Positions 41,891-49,165 of a stretch of DNA of 64,000 nt are shown piece after piece. This stretch comes from JBBWZH01 sp035544115 (GTDB lineage: Bacteria; Actinomycetota; Actinomycetes; Mycobacteriales; CADCTP01). Numbering within the stretch: position 1 is the stretch's first letter; each line of letters begins with the position of its first letter. The translations under genes and the position numbers were made by a program. The notes below the pieces were generated by a model that made no database searches, was not told the DNA's origin, and saw only the letters and a program-made list of their open reading frames with translations. The stretch is taken from the NCBI GenBank assembly GCA_963714145.1, contig OY970235.1, forward strand, positions 1,240,001 through 1,304,000, in the 5' to 3' direction.

Positions 41891-42066
41891 GTGCCCGCCG
41901 CGTCATCATCGACGATCGAGCCTGCGATCAGCCACCTGGCCGCGCGGTGGCCATGGCCGGGGCTGAGCGCACGACCCTGCTGCAGGTGCTGGCCTCGGGG
42001 GCCGACCCGTGTGAGCGGCGCGGGGTGCGGCATCGACTGCCGGTGATCCTGGCGGTGGCGGGAGTG
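41891..42066 (+). pseudogene. ISAs1-family transposase N-terminal fragment, frameshifted
   Basis: Frame one from GTG 41891 reads VPAASSSTIEPAISHLAARW. After a one-base shift near 41955-41965, a second frame reads ERTTLLQVLASGADPCERRGVRHRLPVILAVAGV. Together they are the start of an ISAs1/H-repeat-type DDE transposase. Everything downstream of about residue 55 is missing. Confidence 0.7.
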
Positions 42067-42168
42067 CACTCGAATGGTTTAGCGTCACGCCCATGGCAGA
42101 CGATTAGGGTTGACGAGAAACGCCTACGTTCGCGCCGAGGCGCCGCACCGCGATCGGGATCTCGCTGG

Positions 42169-42876
42169 CTAGGGCGTCCCCGCTGTCTTGCAATTTGCGT
42201 ACCGCCAACAGATGACTCGCCCGGCTGAGTGGCCGTTGATCATTAAGACGATATCGACTTGGACGATGGTGGGTGAGCTGGGAAGGTAGATGGGCGTATA
42301 GCTGGGCCACTTCTCGTAGTCGCAGCCCCGTTCTATGCTGGAGACAAGATGCTTGAAGGCATCTCTGGCCTGAAACAGCATTTTCTCCGAGCAACTCACC
42401 TGTGGTCCTTGCAACTCGCCGTTCAATCGGGGTGGTCCGCTGGCGGGCCAGACGGACTGTCCCCGAGCCCTAAAGCCATTAGCGCTGACTTCGTAGGGCT
42501 GCCGATTTTCTGTGGAGGCCGTTGGAGGCGATACAGGAGGCGGAGCAGCGGTGGCTGGACGGGGGGCCGGCACGGGGGCTGATGACGTAGCGCCAGCGGG
42601 AGCCGAGGTTGATATCGCTGAAGTGGGTGATGGCATCAACGAGCCAGGCCGCGGGGTGGACGAACCGGGTGGTGTGGCGGGTGCAGGCGCCGCCGCTGGC
42701 GGGCTGGGCGGCGCGCCTGGGATCGCGAGCGGCTTGTCGCCCCTAGTTGCGTAGGCAACGAGGACAGTAGATACGGCGACGGTCACTGCGACCGCAACCT
42801 TGCCCGCCGTCTTGGTTCTCACGACGCGGACCGACTTCGGAGTCTTAGGCGGTCGCTTCTGCTCCGTCGTCCCCAT
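42169..42876 (-). CDS. membrane-anchored protein with Pro-rich stalk, unknown function
   Basis: 235 residues. The cytosolic N-terminus is basic (QKRPPKTPKSVRVVRTK). A single membrane segment AVAVTVAVSTVLVAYA lies at about 29-45. An extracytoplasmic Pro/Ala/Thr-rich stalk runs to residue 120. A C-terminal domain of about 110 residues carries three cysteines and SYTPIYLPSSPTIVQVDIVLMINGHSAGRVICWRY. No family is recognised. GGGAGA precedes the ATG. It lies downstream of a 64-aa membrane protein on the same strand, probably in one unit. Confidence 0.68.
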   Translation of the reverse strand: MGTTEQKRPPKTPKSVRVVRTKTAGKVAVAVTVAVSTVLVAYATRGDKPLAIPGAPPSPPAAAPAPATPPGSSTPRPGSLMPSPTSAISTSAPAGATSSAPVPAPRPATAAPPPVSPPTASTENRQPYEVSANGFRARGQSVWPASGPPRLNGELQGPQVSCSEKMLFQARDAFKHLVSSIERGCDYEKWPSYTPIYLPSSPTIVQVDIVLMINGHSAGRVICWRYANCKTAGTP

Positions 42877-42969
42877 GTGTTCTCCCGCAAGTTGTTCACG
42901 TCAGGTGATCACGGGGATGGTAGGCCCTGGAGGGTCGGCAACGCCTGCTCTCCAGGGCACTGTTGTGGG

Positions 42970-43164
42970 TCAGGCCGGTTCGTCTATCAGTATCACCAGG
43001 ATGAGAATCGCATCGAGCGCGCGCAGGACACCATGAGAAGGTCCACGAGCGTAGAATTGGCACCACCGACGGGTGATGCCACAGTTCCATGTCAGACCGG
43101 TGAGAATGAGCAGGTCTGCTAGCGCCAGCCAGGCATGCGCGATGAGCTTCCACCTTCGCCGCAC
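42970..43164 (-). CDS. small two-helix membrane protein, unknown function
   Basis: 64 residues from GTG 43164, which has GGAGG eight bases upstream; an in-frame TTG at 43179 is less likely. Two hydrophobic helices (LIAHAWLALADLLILTGLTW and LRALDAILILVILI) flank a short loop with two cysteines. No family is recognised. The strong ribosome-binding site supports it. It precedes the stalked membrane protein by about 90 bases. Confidence 0.55.
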   Translation of the reverse strand: MRRRWKLIAHAWLALADLLILTGLTWNCGITRRWCQFYARGPSHGVLRALDAILILVILIDEPA

Positions 43165-43580
43165 GACGTTCGCCTCCAACGGGTTTGTCTGGACCGCAGA
43201 CGGGCGGGTTCACCTAGATGTGCTAGGCGAACGGCGTAGGGCTGAGGTGGGATTGTTTCCAATCAATCATGGTTGGACCTTGCCGTCAATTACGCGACTT
43301 ACGTCGCGTAATTGCCAAGCCTTCGCCTGACCGAGATCTAGCAGCCAGACCGTGGCCGTCGAGTAGTGGATGCCGCTGTCGAATGGCGGCAGGGCTGGTG
43401 GCATTGGGCATTGACCCGGCGACCCTGCCGAGTTGAGTTCCCGCTGCACTGTCAGTCGGGGGCTCCCATCTCCCGTTCCAGTACCCAGGAGAAGGCCAGG
43501 CCGGACTTGGGGAAGACCCAGCCGTCGAAGCCGACGGAGATGGTTGGCGCAGGGATGGATGCGGGGCTGCGCTGGCGCTG
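43165..43580. other. non-coding or decayed stretch of the island
   Basis: About 415 bases with no recognisable gene; short frames on both strands have no family resemblance. It contains the 12-bp inverted repeat at 43287-43314. The remainder probably derives from the decayed integrative element. Confidence 0.45.
43287..43314. repeat. perfect 12-bp inverted repeat around TTAC
   Basis: CAATTACGCGAC and GTCGCGTAATTG are perfect reverse complements separated by four bases. It is AT-rich at the ends and GC-rich inside, and unlike the local sequence. It could be a regulator- or recombinase-binding site, or a terminator. Confidence 0.8.
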
Positions 43581-43856
43581 ATGTGCTGGCTGCTCGGTGC
43601 CCTGATCGAGTACCGACACCTGCGGCTGCGGGCCTGGGCGCACGCCTTGGGCTGGCGCGGCCACCCCTCCACTCGCTCCCGCCGGTACTCCACCACGCTG
43701 ACCGCGCTACGGCATGCCCGGGCCGAGCATCAGGCGAGCGAACGCGCAGCGTCCCTGGAAATCAGCCGCCCGCACGGCGTCGACCTTGTTCTTGAGCGGG
43801 ACTGGCGCTATGTCGGTCGAGCGTTCCCGGTACGGATCGGGGGCATGTCTCCGTGA
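43581..43856 (+). pseudogene. C-terminal fragment of a RepSA-type replication initiator
   Basis: The segment LRLRAWAHALGWRGHPSTRSRRYSTTLTALRHARAEHQ followed by LERDWRYVGR is the characteristic C-terminus of RepSA initiators of pSAM2-like actinomycete integrative and conjugative elements. The 400 or so N-terminal residues are missing. Its end overlaps the integrase fragment by four bases. Confidence 0.72.
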
Positions 43857-44119
43857 CGGCCCCAGGTGACCGGCCCGTGACGGGTGGGCGGGTGGGCCGG
43901 CCCGCCCACGAACTGCGGCACGTCTGCGCCTCGCTGCTGATCGCGTCCGGGGCCACGGACGTCCAGGTCGCTGCGCAGCTCGGGCACCGGAAGATCGAGA
44001 CGACCAAGAACATCTACGGGCACCTGTTCGCGCAGGACCGGCGGGCGATCCTGGCGGCGATGAACGCGGCGGTCACCCGGCTGTCGATCGTGGAGCGGGA
44101 AGACCGTGCGGCGGCCTAG
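43853..44119 (+). pseudogene. C-terminal fragment of a tyrosine-recombinase integrase
   Basis: HELRHVCASLLIASGATDVQVAAQLGHRKIETTKNIYGHLFAQ contains the H-x-x-R, the G-H and the catalytic tyrosine of tyrosine recombinases. The DNA-binding part and the first catalytic arginine are absent. It stops about 100 bases before the 3' end of tRNA-Val(GAC), the usual arrangement for an element integrated into a tRNA gene. Confidence 0.8.
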
Positions 44120-44129
44120 CTCTGGAACA

Positions 44130-44150
44130 TGCCCTACAAACTGTAGGGCA
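44130..44150. terminator. 9-bp perfect stem hairpin after the integrase fragment
   Basis: TGCCCTACA, loop AAC, TGTAGGGCA. It lies 11 bases after the integrase stop and is followed by ATCTTT. A terminator is likely, though a core attachment-site function cannot be excluded. Confidence 0.6.
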
Positions 44151-44222
44151 CTGATCATCTTTGCCCTAGAGGTCTGGGGCGGGCTGGCCCGAAACAAGGG
44201 GTCTGACCTGGGGTTTTGTGGG

Positions 44223-44294
44223 TGGGCGCTACTGGGATCGAACCAGTGGCCTCCTCCGTGTCAGGGAGGCGCTCTCCCGCTGAGCTAAGCGCCC
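44223..44294 (-). tRNA. tRNA-Val (GAC)
   Basis: The reverse complement folds into a full cloverleaf. The acceptor stem is GGGCGCT/AGCGCCC, the anticodon stem-loop CTCCCTGACACGGAG has anticodon GAC, and the T-loop is GGTTCGATCC. Its 3' end faces the integrase remnant, so it is the likely attachment gene. Confidence 0.95.
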
Positions 44295-44334
44295 GGGTAT
44301 GGAGTTGTCGGGACAAAAAGGAGCGAAGCGCCCG

Positions 44335-44406
44335 AGGCGGAGGCGGGAATCGAACCCGCGTACAGGGCTTTGCAGGCCCTTGCCTAAGCCACTCGGCCAC
44401 TCCGCC
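44335..44406 (-). tRNA. tRNA-Cys (GCA)
   Basis: Cloverleaf with acceptor GGCGGAG/CTCCGCC, anticodon arm GGGCCTGCAAAGCCC giving anticodon GCA, and T-loop GGTTCGATTCC. Confidence 0.95.
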
Positions 44407-44458
44407 GGTGTGCCCCGGTGGCTGACCCGGGCCGACAGGACGCCCGAGGGCGTCTCCG

Positions 44459-44531
44459 AGCGGACGACGGGATTCGAACCCGCGACCCTCACCTTGGCAA
44501 GGTGATGCTCTACCAACTGAGCCACGTCCGC
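44459..44531 (-). tRNA. tRNA-Gly (GCC)
   Basis: Cloverleaf with acceptor GCGGACG/CGTCCGC, anticodon arm CACCTTGCCAAGGTG giving anticodon GCC, and T-loop GGTTCGAATCC. It is the first gene of the Gly-Cys-Val cluster in the transcribed direction. Confidence 0.95.
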
Positions 44532-44695
44532 ACTGCGTCAGGCGATGAGCCGGCCAACGCGTGGGCGACTTTAACCGATCGGCGTCTGTCGCTTCAAACC
44601 AGCATAGCCGCCCCGGCCGGGCCGCCGCGTCCGGGTTCTGCTGCCATGGCAGCATGCTGGTGCCCGGTGAGACCCGCCGGGCGGAGGGAGTCAGC

Positions 44696-45730
44696 ATGCG
44701 GCCGTGGACGTCTGATCTCGTCGGCCGGTTCGACGAGGTCACGATCGACAGCCAGGCGCTGCGCGGCAACCCGCTGGGCGACCCGGCGCAGCGTCCGCTG
44801 TGGGTGTACCTGCCGCCCGGCTACGACGACTCGGGTGACCGCTACCCGGTGATCTACCTGATCCAGGGCTACACCGGCACGCTGGCGATGTGGGGCAACC
44901 GGACCGCGTTCCGGCCGACGGTGCGGGAGCGCATCGACGACCTCTTCGCCGGCGCGGGCGGCGTGCAGCCGGCGCCGCCGGCGCTGGTGGTCGGGGTGGA
45001 CGCGTGGACGGCGTACGGCGGCAGCCAGTTCGTGGACTCGCCGGGCACCGGCAACTACCACACGTACCTCTGCGAGGACGTTGTCCAGTATGTGGACGCG
45101 CACTGGCGGACGATCCCGGAGCGGGACTCGCGGGCGATCACCGGGAAGTCGTCCGGCGGGTTCGGCGCGATGATCACGCCGATGCTCCGGCCGGACCTGT
45201 TCGGCGCGTTCGCCAGCCACGCCGGGGACACCCTGTACGAGCACTGCTACCTGCACGAGATCGGCAACGTGGTGCGGGCGCTGCGGGATTCGTACGGCGG
45301 CTCGTTCGACGCGTTCTGGCGGGACTTCCGCAGCCGGGTGCCGATGACCAAGGAGGCGGACGCCGACCTGGTGATGTTCTACGGCGTCGCGGCCTGTTTC
45401 TCGGCCGACCCGGACGGCACCGTCCGGATGCCGTTCGACCTGGAGACCGGGGCGATCATTCCGGCGGTCTGGCAGCGCTGGCTGGACTGGGACCCGGTCC
45501 GGATGGTGCCGAACTACGCGGACGCGCTGCGCTCGCAGCGGGCGATCTGGGTGGACGCCGGCCTGCGCGACGATTTCTACCTGGACCTGGGTGCGCAGGC
45601 GTTCGTGGCGGAACTGGCCAAGATCGGCGTGACGGACGTGACCTTCGAGTTGTTCGAGGGCACCCACGCCGCGATCGAGTACCGCTACCCGCTGGCCATG
45701 CGCTTCCTCGCCGAGCGCCTGGCCCGCTAA
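44696..45730 (+). CDS. alpha/beta-hydrolase esterase (esterase D / enterochelin-esterase-like)
   Basis: 344 residues. YLPPGYDDSGDRYPVIYLIQGYTG opens the fold. The nucleophile elbow is ITGKSSGGFGAM, and the C-terminal histidine is in ELFEGTHAAIEYRYPLA. Family members hydrolyse thioesters, siderophore esters or carbohydrate acetyl esters; the substrate is not known here. No signal peptide is present, so it acts in the cytoplasm. ATG 44696 has GGAGGGAG five bases upstream. Confidence 0.87.
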   Translation: MRPWTSDLVGRFDEVTIDSQALRGNPLGDPAQRPLWVYLPPGYDDSGDRYPVIYLIQGYTGTLAMWGNRTAFRPTVRERIDDLFAGAGGVQPAPPALVVGVDAWTAYGGSQFVDSPGTGNYHTYLCEDVVQYVDAHWRTIPERDSRAITGKSSGGFGAMITPMLRPDLFGAFASHAGDTLYEHCYLHEIGNVVRALRDSYGGSFDAFWRDFRSRVPMTKEADADLVMFYGVAACFSADPDGTVRMPFDLETGAIIPAVWQRWLDWDPVRMVPNYADALRSQRAIWVDAGLRDDFYLDLGAQAFVAELAKIGVTDVTFELFEGTHAAIEYRYPLAMRFLAERLAR

Positions 45731-45900
45731 GCCGACCGCCTGGGCGCCCGGCCGGCCGATCCGGCCGCCTGGGCCGCTGGCCCGGCCGCCCGGCCCGCTG
45801 ACCCGGCTGCCTGGGCGGCTGATCCGGCCGTCTGGCCCGCTGATCCGGCTGCCCGGGCGGCGATCCGGCGGCTCGGCCCGATCCGGCCGGCGGGCCGCGC
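45731..45900 (+). repeat. GC-rich imperfect repeats
   Basis: Reiterated units of the type ccggctgcctgggcggctgat fill the gap between the esterase and CapA genes. No gene is visible. Confidence 0.65.
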
Positions 45901-45916
45901 CCGGCCGGGTGGTGCC

Positions 45917-47098
45917 TCAGCCGGCCGGAGTTTCGGCCAGGCCGGAGCAGCCGCGGACCCGGTCCCAGGTGGACAGCACCTGCCCGCCGGCCGCGCCGGC
46001 GACGGGCTGCGGCACCCCGCGGGCGTCGATGTGCGCGGGGGTGAGGTTGCTGGCGACGACCCGGCGGCCCTGCAGGGTGAGGGTGACGACGCCGGTGTCG
46101 TTGGAGAAGGCGTTGTCCCGCCACCAGACGAAGTTGCCCAGGCCGTAGCCGACGTAGGTGGTGCCGAGCCAGCCGCCGCCGAGCAGCATGTGGGCGTGCG
46201 TGCCGATCACCACGTCGGCCCCGGCCCGGGACAGGATCCCGGCCAACTGGACCTGCGCGGCGATCGGGCACTCCTTGCCCTCCGCGCCCCAGTGCAGGTA
46301 GACGACGACCACCTCGGCGCGCTGGCGGGCGGCCCGGACGGAGGCGACCAGCCGGGCTGAGAACGCGGACGCGATGCCCGGGCTGGTGTCGGTGGCGCTC
46401 CACGCCGACAGGGTGCGGTCCTGCACCTGGCTGGCGCCGATCACCGCGACCCAGCGGCCGGCGACGATGCCGTACCAGGGGGCGTACGCCTGGGCCGCGC
46501 TGGAGCCGATGCCGACGACCGGGAACTTGGTGCTGGCGATCGCGCTGAGCGAGTCCTGCAGGCCGACGGGGCCGTAGTCGACGGCGTGGTTGTTGGCCAT
46601 GCTGGCGATGTCCACGCCGGCGGCGCGCAGCGCGGCGAACGCGGTCGGTGGGGCCCGGAAGGTGAATTGCTTCGGCTCCGGCGTGCCGCGCTGGGTGATC
46701 GCGGTCTCCAGGTTGACCACGGCGAGGTCGGCCTTGGACAGGGTCGCGGAGATCGGCCCGAACGCGGTCGCCGGGTTGGCCAGCAGGGCCGCGGTGCGCT
46801 CGGTGAAGTGCACGTCTCCGGCGAACGCCAGGGTGAACCGGGCCGGCCGGCCGGTCTGGCCGGGCGCCGCGGGGGACACCGGCAGCGCGGCCCGCTGGGT
46901 GGGCGAGCCGGTCGGGCCGTCGGCGAAGGACGGCCGCAGCGCCGGGTCGATGGTCCGCGATGCGGCGATGACGCCGACCACCGCGATGCCCACCGCCAGC
47001 AGCGCGGTCAGCGGCCCGAGCAGCCGCCGCGGGCCGGACCGGCGCGCGTGCGCGACGGCGTCCGCGGCGCTCTCCGGGTCACCGGCGTACCGCGCCAC
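45917..47098 (-). CDS. CapA family protein (PGA_cap metallophosphatase fold)
   Basis: 393 residues from GTG 47098; longer in-frame starts exist up to 47218 and no ribosome-binding site decides. One N-terminal membrane segment (LLGPLTALLAVGIAVVGVIA) anchors an extracytoplasmic domain. The capsule-protein motifs are TLAFAGDVHFTE, LAVVNLETAIT, SMANNHAVDYGPVGL, VVYLHWGAEGKECP and VVIGTHAHMLLGG. Relatives take part in poly-gamma-glutamate or other surface polymer synthesis. No pgs partners are nearby, so the polymer is unknown. Confidence 0.85.
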   Translation of the reverse strand: MARYAGDPESAADAVAHARRSGPRRLLGPLTALLAVGIAVVGVIAASRTIDPALRPSFADGPTGSPTQRAALPVSPAAPGQTGRPARFTLAFAGDVHFTERTAALLANPATAFGPISATLSKADLAVVNLETAITQRGTPEPKQFTFRAPPTAFAALRAAGVDIASMANNHAVDYGPVGLQDSLSAIASTKFPVVGIGSSAAQAYAPWYGIVAGRWVAVIGASQVQDRTLSAWSATDTSPGIASAFSARLVASVRAARQRAEVVVVYLHWGAEGKECPIAAQVQLAGILSRAGADVVIGTHAHMLLGGGWLGTTYVGYGLGNFVWWRDNAFSNDTGVVTLTLQGRRVVASNLTPAHIDARGVPQPVAGAAGGQVLSTWDRVRGCSGLAETPAG

Positions 47099-47652
47099 CG
47101 CTGAAGCGTACGGCCGCAATGGCTGTTTGGGACCGTTTTGCCAGGCGATACCGGGCCGGATGCGCACGGTGACCGTCAACTGCGACCGGCTCGCGCCGCC
47201 GGACCCGCCGCTGGACACGGTGCCAGACGTGGTGCCGGACGTGGTGCCGGTGGCCGTCGCCGGGCCGCCGCTGAGCCAGGCCCGGGCGGGCCCCTCACGC
47301 GCCTCGACCGGGGAGGCGCCGGCCGGTTGACGGCGGTCGTGGCGATGCTGCCGCGGCTGGTGGCGATCGCGGGCAGATCACCGCTCGGCTGAGCCGCGCC
47401 GGCCGGGGCGACCCGCCAGCCGGGGCCGGCGGTCCGAGGTGGACGGTTGGGGCCGCCGTTGGGGCAACCCGTATTTCGGCAGCCACGGACGCCGTCCTAG
47501 CAGTGTCAGCAGACGGTCACCGAGTGCTCGCGGGAGTACGGGAGTAGGCGACGTTGCGCCATCGGCAGCCGCCGGCCCGCCGGCCGGCGTGGGCCTAGTT
47601 CGGCCAGGTGGACTCATTCCTTGCGCGATCGTGCCAATCAGGCATAACCGGA
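47099..47652. other. intergenic region upstream of the peptide-methyltransferase locus
   Basis: About 550 bases with no supported gene; the CapA frame could extend to 47218. Most is GC-rich and featureless. From about 47600 the GC content falls and leads into the promoter at 47653. An AACCGG/CCGGTT dyad (47646-47673) brackets the -35 region. Confidence 0.5.
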
Positions 47653-47681
47653 TTGCGCGGTGCGTGACCGGTTCCTAACGT
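47653..47681 (+). promoter_or_regulatory. sigma-70-like promoter TTGCGC-17-TAACGT
   Basis: A -35 candidate (47653-47658) and a good -10 hexamer (47676-47681) are spaced 17 bases apart, about 28 bases before the strong GGAGGG ribosome-binding site of the following mini-gene. Confidence 0.5.
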
Positions 47682-47708
47682 TCGGCTCCGGTCCATTTCG
47701 GAGGGAAA

Positions 47709-47786
47709 ATGCGCGACACTGTTGATCTCATATCGTCTGTCCAATCAGGCGGTACGAGTGGGCGTGGCGAGGTACGCGGTGGCTGA
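47709..47786 (+). CDS. 25-aa mini-gene coupled to the MFS exporter
   Basis: ATG 47709 follows GGAGGGAAA, a better ribosome-binding site than the exporter itself has. The 25-codon frame starts MRDTVDLISSVQSGG and is Gly/Ser-rich. It ends at TGA 47784-47786, overlapping the preferred GTG start of the exporter (47779). It may be a translational leader for the exporter. It shares no clear similarity with the twin 31-aa peptides downstream. Confidence 0.45.
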   Translation: MRDTVDLISSVQSGGTSGRGEVRGG

Positions 47787-49161
47787 GCCGGCCGCGGTAC
47801 CGGCCGCCCCCGACGTCCCGGCTGCGGCCGGGGCCGGTGGTGCGGAGCGGCGGCGCGACTTCCGGCTGTACTGGCTGGCCGGCGCGGCCGACCTGCTCGG
47901 CTCGCACGCATCCGGCCTGGTGCTGCCGCTGCTGGTGCTGGCGCTGGGCGGTAGCCCGCTGACCGCCGGCGTGCTGGGCACTGTCGCCGCGCTCGGCCGG
48001 GTCGTGCTGGAGCCGATCGCGGGCGTGTACGCGGACCGCTGGTCCCGGCGGGCGCTGATGATCGGCGCCGCGCTGGTGGCCGGCGCCGCGATGGGCACGG
48101 TCGCGATCGGCGTAGCCACCGGCGCCGTCTCGCTGCCGCTGCTGTTCGGCGCCGCGCTGGTCGAGGGGCTGGCGGCGGCGGTCTACGCGGCGGCGGCGGC
48201 CGGCGCGATCCGGGCGGTGCTGCCGCTGGCCGAGCCGGAGCGGGCCGTTGGCGCGCTGCGGGCCCGCGAGCAGGGCGCGCAGCTGGTCGGGCCCGGCTTC
48301 GGCGGTGCGCTCTACCAGCTCGCCAGCTGGGCGCCGTTCCTCGCCGACGCGCTCTCGTACCTGATCGCGGCCGGCTGCGTGCGGGCGATCGGCGCCGACC
48401 TGCGGCCGGAGCGGTCCGAAGTGGACGGTGCGGCGCGGCCCTCGTTCCGGACCGAGTTCGGCGCCGGGCTGCGGTTTGTCTGGGGCCAGCCGCTGCTGCG
48501 GTTCGTCGGGCTCTGGGCGGCCGGGGTGAACGTGATCTTCGGCGCGCTCTACTTCCACGTGGTGCTGGTGGCCCGGCTGCGCGGTGCGTCCGCCGTGTCC
48601 ATCGGGCTGATCCTGACCCTGGCCGGGGCCGCCGGGCTGGTCGGCGCGCTGCTGGCGCCGCGGCTGCTGGCGGTGATCCGGCCCCGGACGCTGGTGATCG
48701 CCGCCTCCTGGCTGATGGCCGGGATCGTCGCGCTGCTCGCGCTGACCACCACCACCTGGATGTACGGGCTGCTGCTCGGCCTGGTCTTCGCGGTGAGCCC
48801 GGCGCTGAGCATCGTGTTCCAGTCCCGCGCGATCATGCTCACCCCGGACGGCCTGCAGGCCCGGGTGGGCACCGCGCTCGGCACTCTCGGCGAGGGTGCC
48901 GGGGTGGCCGCGCCGCTGCTGGCCGGCCTGCTGGTCGGCGCGTTCGCCCCGGCCACGGTGGCGGTGCTGTTCGGTGCGGCGCTGGCCGGGCTGGCCCTGT
49001 ACGCCACCGCGAACGTCCGGCACCTGCGCCCGACCCCGGCCGAGCTGGCCGCCGCGGCGGCCAACCCGGCGGACGGTCCGGCCGAGCCGGCCGAAGCTCC
49101 GGGCGCTCCGGGCGAGCCGGTGCCGGCGGAAGCGGCAGTACGCGAGCCGGCGGCGGGTTGA
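47779..49161 (+). CDS. MFS transporter (DHA3-like exporter)
   Basis: 460 residues with about 12 membrane segments. The start RRDFRLYWLAGAADLLGSHASGLVLPLL and the loop YADRWSRRALMIG are typical of DHA3-type exporters such as those for enterobactin or macrolides. The C-terminus is a Pro/Ala/Glu-rich tail. GTG 47779 has GAGG six bases upstream, and upstream in-frame GTG/TTG codons are possible. Four bases separate it from the S9 peptidase gene, so it probably exports the product of this peptide locus. Confidence 0.86.
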   Translation: MAEPAAVPAAPDVPAAAGAGGAERRRDFRLYWLAGAADLLGSHASGLVLPLLVLALGGSPLTAGVLGTVAALGRVVLEPIAGVYADRWSRRALMIGAALVAGAAMGTVAIGVATGAVSLPLLFGAALVEGLAAAVYAAAAAGAIRAVLPLAEPERAVGALRAREQGAQLVGPGFGGALYQLASWAPFLADALSYLIAAGCVRAIGADLRPERSEVDGAARPSFRTEFGAGLRFVWGQPLLRFVGLWAAGVNVIFGALYFHVVLVARLRGASAVSIGLILTLAGAAGLVGALLAPRLLAVIRPRTLVIAASWLMAGIVALLALTTTTWMYGLLLGLVFAVSPALSIVFQSRAIMLTPDGLQARVGTALGTLGEGAGVAAPLLAGLLVGAFAPATVAVLFGAALAGLALYATANVRHLRPTPAELAAAAANPADGPAEPAEAPGAPGEPVPAEAAVREPAAG

Positions 49162-49165
49162 GCTG

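Noticed and set aside
43267..43580. short frames on both strands between the membrane proteins and the RepSA fragment
   Set aside because: No family resemblance, no ribosome-binding sites and mutual overlap; treated as decayed DNA.
44130..44150. hairpin as attachment-site core
   Set aside because: It has no second copy at the left edge of the island that I can see; a terminator is the simpler reading.
47722..47778. earlier TTG/GTG starts for the MFS exporter
   Set aside because: They lack a ribosome-binding site at proper spacing, whereas GTG 47779 has GAGG six bases upstream and fits the end of the mini-gene.
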